Shown here: positions 28,677 to 38,197 of the stretch, piece after piece | Layout: every line of letters begins with the position of its first letter | Numbering within the stretch: position 1 is the first letter of the stretch | NCBI GenBank assembly: GCA_945859605.1 | Contig: OX243827.1 | Coordinates: 1,723,295-1,787,294 of the forward strand | DNA length: 64,000 nt | Direction of reading: 5' to 3' | DNA from: Lumbricus rubellus | Taxonomy: Eukaryota; Annelida; Clitellata; Crassiclitellata; Lumbricidae | The notes under the pieces: generated by a model | Databases searched by the model: none | Told to the model about the DNA's origin: nothing | The model's input: only the letters and a program-made list of their open reading frames with translations | Program-made: the position numbers and the translations under genes

Positions 28677-30488
28677 TCAAGCAAAATCGGAATTTGTTTC
28701 GGCTGCTTCCTTGTGTGTCCTGATGTGATTCTTTAGAACACGACTCACGGCAAATGATTTCTGACAAAATGAGCAAATGTAAGGTGTCTTTCCTGTATGA
28801 CACTTCATGTGTTTTCTCAGGAAACGACTCTGTGCAAATGATTTCTGGCACACCTGGCATTTGTAGGGTTTTTCTAGAGCATGAATTCCCATGTGATCCT
28901 TCATATATTCTGCACAGCTAAATGATTTCTCACAAAATTTACACATGAATGGTTTCTCTCCAGTATGAACGGTCATGTGAATCCTCTTCTTGCTACCAGT
29001 GGTATATGACTTAGGGCATAGCTCACATTTAAATGACTTCTCTCCAGTGTGCATTTTAATGTGATCCCTCAACCTACGAGCAATTGGAAAAGTGAGTGGA
29101 CATAAATGACACAAGTATGGTTTATCTCCTGTATGCGTTTTTTTATGTGACAATAGATCAGTATTTTTCACAAATGATTTCCGGCATAGATCACATTTGT
29201 AATTTTTTTCGCCTGTATGGGCTTTTATATGACTTCTCAGACCCGCAGACATTGTAAATGTTTTTCCACACAAATGACATTCATATGGTTTTTCCCCTGT
29301 ATGGATTCTCATGTGTGACATCATATAATCTTTGAATGTAAACATTTTCGAGCATAATTCACATTTGTATGGTTTTACTCCAGTATGGGTTCTCATGTGA
29401 CTCTTCAGACCACAACTATATGCAAATGATTTTTTGCATAACTCACATTTGTAAGGTCGTTCTCCGGTATGGGTTCTTATATGTGACCTTAGGGCACGGT
29501 TCTCCGTAAATGCCTTCGGGCATAACTCACATTTGTATGGCTTTTCCTCAGCATGTGTCCTCATGTGACTTTTCAAATCTTCACCAATGGCAAATGACTT
29601 CAAACACAATTCACATTTGTATGGTTTTTCCACTGCATGCCTTCTCGTGTGTCTCTTCAGGTTAGCACTGCGTAGAAATGAGATCTCACACAACTGGCAT
29701 TTGTATGGCTTCTCTCCAGTATGGGATAACATGTGTGTCTTGAGATCACCAGAGTATGAAAATGATCTCGGACATATTTCACATTTGTAGGGTTTTCCCA
29801 CTGCATGATGGACTTCCATGTGTCTCCTTAAACTACTCTTCTGTGCAAATGAGTTCTCACATAACTGACATTTGTATGGCTTCTCTCCAGTGTGGGTTCT
29901 CATGTGTATCTTCCGAGTACCAACCTTTCTAAATGATTTCAGACATAACTCACATTCGTATGGCTTCTCACCAGAATGGGTTCTTATGTGACTTTGCAGC
30001 TGATCATCTCCTTCAAATAACTTGTCACAGAACTTGCACTTTTGTTGCTTCTCTCCAGTATTCAATTGGATGCCCGTATTGAATTGCTCACCAGTATTCA
30101 ATTGCTCACCAGTATTTAATTGCTCACCAGTATTCAATTGCACACCAGTATTCAATTGGATGCCCATATTGAATTGCTGACCAAGATTCAATTGCACACC
30201 AGTATTGAATTGGATGCCCGTATTGAATTGCTCGCCAGTATTCAATTGCATCCCAGTATTCAACTGCACGCCAGTATTCAATTGCTCAGCAGTATTCAAA
30301 TTCAATTGCATGCCAGTATTCAATTGCTCAGCAGTATTCAAATTCAATTGCATGCCAGTATTCAATTGCTCAGCAGTATTCAAATTCAATTGCATGCCAG
30401 TATCGAATTGCCCATCAGAATTGAATTGCAGGATAATCCAGTACGCCATTTCAATAAAACGTTGATTGACCTTCTGGAATAAGTTCAT
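28677..30488 (-). CDS. C2H2 zinc-finger protein A', QLNTG-repeat N-terminus, 16 fingers
   Basis: A 603-residue paralogue of A. The hexapeptide tract covers residues 22-146 and includes three MQLNLNTAEQLNTG units. Sixteen C2H2 fingers run from about C151. The N-terminus (NQRFIEMAYWIILQF) and fingers 1-5 group with A. Fingers 9-11 (KDYMMSHMRIH, TFTMSAGLRSHIKAH, NTDLLSHKKTH) group with B. Fingers 13-16 are near-identical in all four genes. Likely start at the conserved methionine, residue 14 (30449). Its 5' flank aligns with that of A for over a kilobase, apart from elements inserted in one copy only. A module copy lies at 31350-31430. Confidence 0.9.
   Translation of the reverse strand: MNLFQKVNQRFIEMAYWIILQFNSDGQFDTGMQLNLNTAEQLNTGMQLNLNTAEQLNTGMQLNLNTAEQLNTGVQLNTGMQLNTGEQFNTGIQFNTGVQLNLGQQFNMGIQLNTGVQLNTGEQLNTGEQLNTGEQFNTGIQLNTGEKQQKCKFCDKLFEGDDQLQSHIRTHSGEKPYECELCLKSFRKVGTRKIHMRTHTGEKPYKCQLCENSFAQKSSLRRHMEVHHAVGKPYKCEICPRSFSYSGDLKTHMLSHTGEKPYKCQLCEISFLRSANLKRHTRRHAVEKPYKCELCLKSFAIGEDLKSHMRTHAEEKPYKCELCPKAFTENRALRSHIRTHTGERPYKCELCKKSFAYSCGLKSHMRTHTGVKPYKCELCSKMFTFKDYMMSHMRIHTGEKPYECHLCGKTFTMSAGLRSHIKAHTGEKNYKCDLCRKSFVKNTDLLSHKKTHTGDKPYLCHLCPLTFPIARRLRDHIKMHTGEKSFKCELCPKSYTTGSKKRIHMTVHTGEKPFMCKFCEKSFSCAEYMKDHMGIHALEKPYKCQVCQKSFAQSRFLRKHMKCHTGKTPYICSFCQKSFAVSRVLKNHIRTHKEAAETNSDFA
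30051..30425 (-). repeat. Coding minisatellite of gene A'
   Basis: 18-bp QLNTGx units, with 42-bp higher-order units at the 5' end (three here, four in A). Otherwise as in gene A. Confidence 0.88.
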
Positions 30489-31210
30489 AAACCAATGAGT
30501 ATTTCTTGTTTGTTAGGGGCTTCTTCTGTAGAACCTTTAAACAAAATCCATCAGTCATGTTAAGGTCAAATGACTTTTTTTCAATAATAGAAATTCATCA
30601 TACCCATCATACATGTTAGGTTCTGAAGATGCATGGCTAAAAGGAAATTTCATGAAAACCTAGTCTGTCCTATATTTCCTTTTTTTAACAATGTCATCTA
30701 CGAAAGACTTAGTTAACCTTTTGAGACTATCAGACATAATATGAAACCTGCCTCTTTCTGATCTTCATTTCAGCATGTACCGTTCAACGGTCTCCTCATC
30801 AGGTCATTGGTCCGATTATTCTAGGCACAATCACCCAGAATTTACTTTTACTTAAGTACAGTAACGCGCTACTTTTTACTTCGTTACTTACAACACTGTC
30901 CAGGTCCTATTTTAATAACACGTACTGTTTTTCCCAGAATCTTTTCATTGATCCCACTTCTAATTAGGTAAAAATATTTTCAACAATCCGATTTCCAATT
31001 AGCGAGAATTTTTCAGCAATCACCCTTAGTCTGGAGTATCTTCCGATGAGCAAACCGGAAAATCGAGTGATACTCCGCTTATTTTTTAGCGCAAACGCTG
31101 AAATCCCATGCATTGGAAAATATTACTATTTTACTACGATAAAATACACGTTTACCACCGACCGGAGGATTCTCCTTTTAAAGTTAAAAACAATCTGGAG
31201 ATATTCTAGG

Positions 31211-31263
31211 CCGGTGTAAAGGTTTCAAATTACCCCCTCCTAAACATTACCCCCCGGTAACTG
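31211..31263. mobile_element. GGTGTAAAGG MITE, left end only
   Basis: CCGGTGTAAAGGTTTCAAAT followed by TACCCCCTCCTAAACATTAC and CCCCCGGTAACT, then an abrupt end. The corresponding site near gene A (about 9765) lacks it, so this fragment arrived or was cut down after duplication. Confidence 0.75.
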
Positions 31264-31344
31264 GACACCTCTTATAAATGCAATACACTAACCCAAGCTG
31301 GTGTTAAAAAATTATAAGTCTTCGAAACAGAATAAACAGAAACC

Positions 31345-31432
31345 GTCTTAACAAAATGGCGTAGGATACAAAGTGTTCTGTTCACGTCGAAATTTAAAAT
31401 TGGATGACAACTGTATCTGCCATCTACTGATT
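31345..31432 (-). promoter_or_regulatory. Conserved upstream module of gene A'
   Basis: AAAATGGCGTAGGATAC near 31352 and CTGCCATCTACTGATTG near 31409, about 0.9 kb upstream of the A' ORF. It aligns throughout with 9855-9955. Confidence 0.5.
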
Positions 31433-31574
31433 GAATTTTCGCAAGATCGGATTCTTTTTGTAAATTGCAAAACAGTGAATAAAGACACAAATTAATGGTC
31501 TTAGCACGACTAAAATTCCCCCCGCAATTAGAATATTTAAACAGCAACGATGCGTGCGCGTAGTTGTCCTTTTT

Positions 31575-32010
31575 GGTTCCACGACAACTGGTTCACCGAC
31601 AACTCGTCCACCGAAATAGAAGCCGGATTAATGAGAGAACGCTTGAGACATAAAAGCTGGATGAAGATTTTTACAGGTGAAATAGAAATAGAAGCTGGAT
31701 TGATGAAAAACCGCTTAAGAAATGGAAGATGCATCAAGTTATTTTTCTATCTGAAATAGAAGCTGGATGCATGTTGAGACACATGATGAAAATCGTCAAT
31801 TCAGCTTCTATTTAAGCAAAAAAACCATTAGACTTTTTTCATAAACCCAGCTCCTATTTCGTAAATAAAGAACTTTCATCCAGTTTCCATTTCTCAAGCG
31901 CTCTCTCGTTAATCCGGCTTCTATTTCTGTCGACGAGTTGTCGGTGGACCAGTTGTCCGTGGACGAGTTGTAGTTGGACGAGTTGTCTATGGACGAGTTG
32001 TCGTGACACC
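31575..32010. mobile_element. ACAACTCGTC word-array element, defined by an empty site
   Basis: A 436-bp element starting GGTTCCACGACAACTGGTTC and ending GACGAGTTGTCGTGACACC. The left terminus has about three word variants, the right about five inverted ones (GGACGAGTTGTCTAT...). The interior has GAAGCTGGAT modules, forward then inverted. The paralogous spacer near gene A reads GTCCTTTTTTATAGCG at 10053-10068 with nothing inserted, so both borders are defined and the target was a T run. Confidence 0.92.
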
Positions 32011-32217
32011 TTTTTTTAATAGCGTCTTCGTGAGATTTTTTAAAGATGCTACGTAAATCGCCATATACATAGGCCTACATAGCGTCAGCGATTATCCAGT
32101 GACCTATAATGAAAGAAAGTTTTTTGTAGAGAAGAGAGGAATAATCAAAGGCTATTTGTCAATAAATAGTTTATATTTATTTATAGGTATTGGTTCTTCA
32201 TGAAAGCGATATAGTGA

Positions 32218-32430
32218 TGTGGGTCGCGGTGGTCTAGTAGTGGCGTCGTTGCCTTGGAGCCGGAAGGTCCGAGGTTCGAATCCACCTCCCCGCGTAAGGA
32301 CCTTGGGCAAGTCCTTCACTCGCAATTGCTCAGCGTTTCGGCGTGAAACTCCGATGCAGTGTCCGCTCTGCATCGGGAGCGCCTCTGAGTAGAGAGCTTG
32401 AAGGGGCGCTATAACAAGTGCACATACAAA
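32218..32430 (+). mobile_element. tRNA-derived SINE
   Basis: GTCGCGGTGGTCTAGTAGTGG (A box) and GAGGTTCGAATCCACC (B box) form the tRNA-like head. GACCTTGGGCAAGTCCTTCA, GCGTGAAACTCCGATGCAG and a tail GGCGCTATAACAAGTGC follow. It matches 1802-2012. The paralogous site near 11620 is empty, so the insertion is younger than the block duplication. Confidence 0.9.
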
Positions 32431-32431
32431 T

Positions 32432-32690
32432 ATCACTCCCGTTCTTGTTCGAATGCTTATTACAAACCGTTTTAGATTTACAAGCATTATTTTCTTTAAT
32501 CCAACTTCATTCAAGAAACGTTCTATTCATCTGTCTAATTTATGCAGCACCAGTTGTCGTAGAATCATCCTTTATGCTTCCACAATCCACCCAAACTGCA
32601 GCTCTACCCTGTAAAGCATATCATAGTTCACCAGCCATTCGAGGCGCAGGAGATGAATCCAATTCTACATTCAATTTCTGTGGTGGAGTG
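32432..32690. repeat. Spacer shared with 11631-11890
   Basis: CACTCCCGTTCTTGTTCGAATG through CATTCGAGGCGCAGGAGATG matches the A-B spacer. Part of the block duplication. Confidence 0.85.
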
Positions 32691-33710
32691 CGTGGTGGTC
32701 AAGTGATTAGTAATCTATAGATCGGAAGGTCAGAGGGGTTTAAATATACAGTACTGCAGGGCAGACACCACTGTCGATAGAGTCGGCTAGCAAACTCAGC
32801 TCTAATGAATGCACTGACCACACACTGTTGGTGAAAATCAGACAATTGGGATGACTGAACATGCAAGCACGCACACACCTTTGGAAATAATGTCGTCATC
32901 AATTATGAAATGCAACAAAAATTACTTAACAACGAAATAACTGACATTTGCATAATGATTATAAAATTACAAGTTCAGTTAAGCATATTAATTAAGGAAG
33001 TTGGTCACTGGCCAGTCAGAATGTGTATTAGAAAAAATGCTAACGAATAGCACAGATTATTAGTTTCTTAGTTTCTGGTTTGTGCCAGATCATGGGAAAA
33101 CCATTTGTAAGAGTTTTCATGTCTCTATGGAATATTGCCCTATAGTCTACTATTGATATCATGATAATTATAGTATTTGCTTGATATTCACGCAGAATGG
33201 ATTTTCCATATTGCATTCTAAAAGTACAACAGTAAAAAATTACTTCTCACAGAAATTGCAACATGTACAACTGTTCTCCACTATGAATTCTTGTATATCT
33301 TTCAACGTCATAAGAATTTTAAATCATTTCTGGCTGAGCTGACACCCACAGTTATCGCCAGGTATGATCAGATTCCCATGTGAAACTTCGCATTACATAC
33401 TTGCACTTATCATGCATGACAGAGATCACTCTTAGGTATGATACGTGTGATATAATATTGTGTCACATTGTCTTTCCGCAGCGATACTAAAATTATACTA
33501 AAAAAACTGAAAATTATTTCTAACATAATTGGCATATATACAATTTCTCTGTTTCAACAGTTTTCTGATGTCTGTTGATTGCACTATGCTAAACAAAACA
33601 TTTCTGACATTCATGGCATGCGATTTTTTAAGGTTTTTCAAAACACTATTTTATGGAGTTCGCATGGGTTGTCAGTTGTGCTTTTAGACTGTAAGCATCC
33701 TTCAGTGATT
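32691..33710 (-). pseudogene. Gene B' 3' flank with relic zinc fingers
   Basis: Aligns with 12395-13411. Decayed finger words are visible, for example CTTCTCACAGAAATTGCAAC and TTTCTGACATTCATGGCATG. The far end carries a tRNA-like segment (TGGTCAAGTGATTAG...GGGGTTTAAATA), probably an old SINE also present at 12395. Confidence 0.6.
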
Positions 33711-35570
33711 TCAGGCAAAATCGGAATTTGTCTCAGCTGCTTCCATGTGTGTCCTGATATGATTCTTTAGAACACGACTCTCCGCAAATGATTTTTGACA
33801 AAATGAGCAAATGTAAGGTGTCTTTCTTGAATGAGACTTCATGTGTTTTCTCAGAAAACGATTCTGTGCAAATGATTTCTGACACACCTGGCATTTGTAT
33901 GGTTTTTCTAGAGCATGAATTCCCATGTGATCCTTCATATATTCTGCACAGCTAAATGACCTCTGACAAAATTCACAGTTATATGGTTTCTCTCCAGTAT
34001 GGACGCTCATGTGAATCCTCTTCTTGCTACCAGTGGTAAATGACTTAGGACACAGCTCACATTTAAATGACTTCTCTCCAGTGTGCATTTTAATGTGATC
34101 CCTCAAACTACGAGCATTTGGAAAAAAGATTGGACATAAATGACATAAGTATGGTTTATCTCCTGAATGCGATTTCAGATGCAACACCAGATCATTATTT
34201 CGTGCATATGATTTCACGCAGAAATTACATTTGTAATTTTTTTCGCCTGAATGGGTTATCAAATGACTTTTCAGAGCAATTGATACTGTAAATAATTTTC
34301 CACACAAATGACATTCATATGGTTTTTCCCCTGTATGGATTCTCATGTGTGTTATCATACTACGTTTTAATGCAAACGTGTTCAAGCATAATTCACATTT
34401 GTATGGTTTTACTCCAGTATGGGTTTTCATGTGACTTCTCAGAGCAGCACTCTGTTTATATGACTTTCTGCATAACTTGCATTTGTAAGGTCGTTCTCCA
34501 GTATGGGTTCTTATATGTGACGTTAGTGCATGATTTTGCGTAAATGCCTTCGGGCATAACTCACATTTGTACGGCTTTTCCACTGCATGTGTCCTCATGT
34601 GACTTTTCAAATCCCAACCAATGGCAAATGACTTCAAACACAATTCACATTTGTATGGTTTTTCCACTGCATGTCTTCTCGTGTGTATCTTCAGGTCATA
34701 ACTGTGTAAAAACGAGATCTCACACAACTGGCATTTGTACGGCTTCTCTCCAGTATGAGATAGCATGTGTGACCTGATAGCACCGGGCGCTGAAAATGAT
34801 TTCGGACATATTTCACATTTGTAGGGTTTTCCCACTGCATGACTGACTTCCATGTGTCTCCTCAGGCTATGCTTCTGTGCAAATGAGTTCTCGCATAACT
34901 GACATTTGTATGGCTTCTCTCCAGTGTGGGTTCTCATGTGTATCTTCCGATAACCAGCATTTGTAAATGATTTCAGACAAAATTCACATTTGTATCGCTT
35001 CTCACCAGTATGGGTTCTCATATGACTTTGCAGCTGATCATCTCCTTCAAATAACTTGTCACAGAATTTGCACTTTCGTTGATTCTCTCCAGTATTGGAT
35101 TGCATGCCAGTATTCAATTGGATGTCAGGATTGAATTGCACGCCAGTATTCAAGAATTGCACGCCAGTATTCAAGAATTGCATGCCAGTATTCAATTCGA
35201 TGCCAGTATTGAATTGGATGCCAGGATTGAATTGGATGCCAGGATTGAATTGGATTCCAGTATTCAATTGGATTCCAGTATTCAATTGCTCACCAGTATT
35301 GAATTGCATGCCAGTATTCAAGAATTGCACACCAGTATTCAATTGGATGCCAGGATTTAATTGCATTCCAGTATTCAATTGGATTCCAGGATTGAATTGC
35401 ACGCCAGGATTCAATTGCATCCCAGTATTCAATGGCACGCCAGTATTCAACTGCATCCCAGTATTCATTGGCACGCCAGTATTCAATTGCATCCCAGTAT
35501 TCAAATTCAATTGCATGCCAGTATTGAATTGCCCGTCAGGACTGAATTGCAGGATAACCAAGTACGCCAT
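33711..35570 (-). CDS. C2H2 zinc-finger protein B', QLNTG-repeat N-terminus, 16 fingers
   Basis: A paralogue of B. The open frame extends to 35612, but the first ATG is the conserved methionine at 35568-35570 (GAAATGGCG), giving about 619 residues. The hexapeptide tract is the longest of the four and has many QLNPG and QFLNTG units. Sixteen C2H2 fingers follow. Fingers 1-5 group with B. Fingers 8-13 (KQSAALRSHMKTH, TVSIALKSHLITH, ARNNDLVLHLKSH) group with A. Finger 14 (CEFCQRSF) returns to B. Finger 6 equals that of A. TTCTCTCACAG before ACAAGAAATAC, behind a pyrimidine tract, is a good splice-acceptor candidate just upstream. A module copy is at 37228-37320. Confidence 0.9.
   Translation of the reverse strand: MAYLVILQFSPDGQFNTGMQLNLNTGMQLNTGVPMNTGMQLNTGVPLNTGMQLNPGVQFNPGIQLNTGMQLNPGIQLNTGVQFLNTGMQFNTGEQLNTGIQLNTGIQFNPGIQFNPGIQFNTGIELNTGMQFLNTGVQFLNTGVQFNPDIQLNTGMQSNTGENQRKCKFCDKLFEGDDQLQSHMRTHTGEKRYKCEFCLKSFTNAGYRKIHMRTHTGEKPYKCQLCENSFAQKHSLRRHMEVSHAVGKPYKCEICPKSFSAPGAIRSHMLSHTGEKPYKCQLCEISFLHSYDLKIHTRRHAVEKPYKCELCLKSFAIGWDLKSHMRTHAVEKPYKCELCPKAFTQNHALTSHIRTHTGERPYKCKLCRKSYKQSAALRSHMKTHTGVKPYKCELCLNTFALKRSMITHMRIHTGEKPYECHLCGKLFTVSIALKSHLITHSGEKNYKCNFCVKSYARNNDLVLHLKSHSGDKPYLCHLCPIFFPNARSLRDHIKMHTGEKSFKCELCPKSFTTGSKKRIHMSVHTGEKPYNCEFCQRSFSCAEYMKDHMGIHALEKPYKCQVCQKSFAQNRFLRKHMKSHSRKTPYICSFCQKSFAESRVLKNHIRTHMEAAETNSDFA
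35082..35549 (-). repeat. Coding minisatellite of gene B'
   Basis: About 26 units of 18 bp (some 21 bp) encoding QLNTGx/QLNPGx/QFLNTG. The array is the longest in the window. Confidence 0.88.
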
Positions 35571-35734
35571 TTCAACACAACGTTGATTTGCCCGATTAAG
35601 TTCATAAACCAATGAGTATTTCTTGTCTGTGAGAGAATATAAACAAAACCATAGGTCATGTTAAGGTCAAATGATTTTTTCAATAATAGAATTGCATGAC
35701 CTATTAATTATACCCCATCAATTCTGTTATTTAC

Positions 35735-35965
35735 AGGCAGCGACATGACAAGAATCATAATTCATCGTCAGTCCTTTTCGTGCAATTCTTCACAACATCG
35801 GGCAATGCATGCAGCTCCTCCATTTCTCCCTGTCCACCGCCTGTTGTATCGCCTCGTCCCATGTCAAGTCCCATGTCAAATTCAAGCATCTCAAGGCCAG
35901 TTTTTCCTTGGTCTGCCTCTTCCGCATCTTCCCTTTGGAGTCCAGTTAATCACTTGTCTTGCTAT
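35735..35965 (-). pseudogene. LINE reverse-transcriptase C-terminal relic
   Basis: The minus strand reads KIARQVINWTPKGR, then CGRGRPRKNW, then (after a stop) TWDEAIQQAVDREKWRSC. This is the usual LINE C-terminal pattern IARQ..NW.P.GKR.RGRP...W followed by A.DR..WR. Stops and a frame change show decay. A shorter copy is at 15270-15430. Confidence 0.75.
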
Positions 35966-36229
35966 CTTGACTTCATCCGTCAAGCCAGGATAGCACATAA
36001 TTACATAATTTGTCAATATTAAATCATAATTATTGCTTTTATTTAAAGTGGGTATATGTGACCAGCTTTCATATGATGCCTTGTTTTAATCAAGCATGTA
36101 TAAAAGTCTGAAAAGTATAATAATTCATCAATAATGATGATGTGGAGAAAATGTGAATTAATCTTCTCGAGTAGGCCTATACATAGATTCTGAAGATGCA
36201 TGGCTAAAAGGAAATTTCATAAAAGCCTA

Positions 36230-37035
36230 GTCTGTCCTACAGTTCATTTTACCAGGGATTGACTAAACGAATTAATGCGTAAACAGAAGCTGGATCGATT
36301 AGATGGATTCCTACCAAATTAAATGTTGCATTGATCCAAAATAATAATGCTGCAACAAACGAGTAATGCATGACACTAAAATATACGTATTTGAATTAAG
36401 AACCGCCATTTGAAGGATTGCCAAATTATTCCATCAGTCAGACTTCGGGAAGACCCGGCTTTTCTGGGCTGCTTAAATAGCGTTAGAAACTAATCGCCTG
36501 GCACAGCATAATTATTTTTCATCATACAACTTCTACTTTGGCATGAATCCTTTTCATCAATCCAGCTTCCATTTACACAAAAATTCGTTTCTTCAGTCCA
36601 CTTAATTAAGCAAAAACTTTTTATCAGGAAAAGTGCATTTTAGCGCATTTGAATATTCACCAAATTTGCACGGGCATCAGTGTTTATTAGATACAAATCG
36701 GATTCATGAAAAGAATTCTTGCAAATGGAAGTTGGATTAATATTTTTTTAATTAAATAGAAGTTGGATTTAATAAAATAATCTCTCTTAAATCGAAGCTG
36801 GATTGATGAACAACAATTTCTAATTAAACAGAAGTGATTTTGATTAAGAACAATTCCCGCTTAAACAGAAACGGGATTGATGAAACAAATTTTTGCCAAA
36901 TTACTACCAAACTAGACTTTGGATTGATTAAAAAATTAGCGCCTAATAATGTTGCAACGAGCCAATAATTAAATACGCTAAAATGCATTTTAGCGCATTT
37001 GAATATTCACCAAATTTGACAAAAGTATTTGAGTA
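36230..37035. mobile_element. Degenerate GAAGCTGGAT-module elements
   Basis: Several decayed units: 36230-36400 with a right end ACACTAAAATATACGTA, resembling the GGTAAACGTG family. At 36530-36620 there are inverted modules (AATCCAGCTTCCATTTAC). At 36640-37000 GTGCATTTTAGCGCATTTGA occurs at both sides of an array of GAAGTTGGATT modules. Boundaries are uncertain. Confidence 0.6.
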
Positions 37036-37227
37036 TTCACCAAAAGTAGGCCTATCAACCCTTACTTTTACCTTTTATAAGTCCAGGTTCTATAATAATG
37101 TTTCGAACTCGATAAGATATGATAGGCCGCCTACTTCTTATAAATGCAATACACTAATCTAAGCTAGAGTGAAAAATATTGATAAGTCTTCTAAAACGAA
37201 TAACAAGAAACAATAATATTGTCTCAA

Positions 37228-37320
37228 CGAAAATGGCGGATGATTCAAAGTATTCTATTCGCATCGAAACTTAATATTATTATAGCTGAATGGAACTGCA
37301 TCTGCCATCTACTGATTGAA
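37228..37320 (-). promoter_or_regulatory. Conserved upstream module of gene B'
   Basis: AAAATGGCGGATGATTC near 37231 and CTGCCATCTACTGATTG near 37301, about 1.65 kb upstream of the B' start codon. The YY1-like word is best here (ATGGCGG). It aligns with 9855-9955 and 31345-31432. Confidence 0.5.
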
Positions 37321-38189
37321 TTTTCGCATGATCAGATTCTTCTTGCAAAACCATGAAGTAAGACATAAATCAAGGGTCTTAATAGTCTTACATTTTCTCC
37401 CACAAGTAGTATATTTGAAGAGCAATGGTGTGAGCAGCTTTCCTGACTGAATGGTATAATAAAAAATATTATTTATAATTATTATTTTTACGCAAATTAC
37501 ACAAGACACAAATCTGAATTACTAAGAGAATAGACAAACTGCAAACACATCACGTATGTCCGCCTTATGGGGTTCGATTTCGATACCTCTCGCTATCCAT
37601 TGCCATCTTGTTATTCAACTTACAATGCGCTACTGGCCGTTAGGCTATCTAATATTTTATTCTACCACCATCAACCCATCCATCCATCAAGAGAGACCAT
37701 AAACGTTCTATAACGCCCTGCACTTTGATCATAACACAAAATTATCACATCTATACCAGACTGTACGTGATGCTTCCATTAATCATGCAAATGGATTCGC
37801 GCAATCTTAAAAACTAATTAGGCCTATTTCATAGTAGGCCTAGGGTGATAGGCCTACCTGGTAAGCTTATTATCACTGATAGGCCTACCTGAAACTCGCA
37901 CATACAGAGTAGTTAATCGTCCATTCGTTGGATGCTAATAAGCAAAATGACTGCAAAAAACGAATCGTTCCAACTTGTGCACAGTAGGCCTATCAACCCT
38001 CACATAGGCTACAGGCAGCTAGGCTTGCCCCATCAATTAACCAAACTGTCCATGTAACAAAAGTATCGTCCTTAGACTCGTTACAGCAAGTCAGCAACAT
38101 GTTCACGAACAAAAATCGAACTTGTACCTGTGAATGAACCTTCATCTAGCTTCTATTAATTTTCTCACTTTTACTTTCTTGTTAGGTAC
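37321..38189. other. No gene recognised
   Basis: AT-rich sequence with several AGGCCTA words, no ORF with a motif, and no repeat that I can match. Confidence 0.45.
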
Positions 38190-38197
38190 GCGTACAT

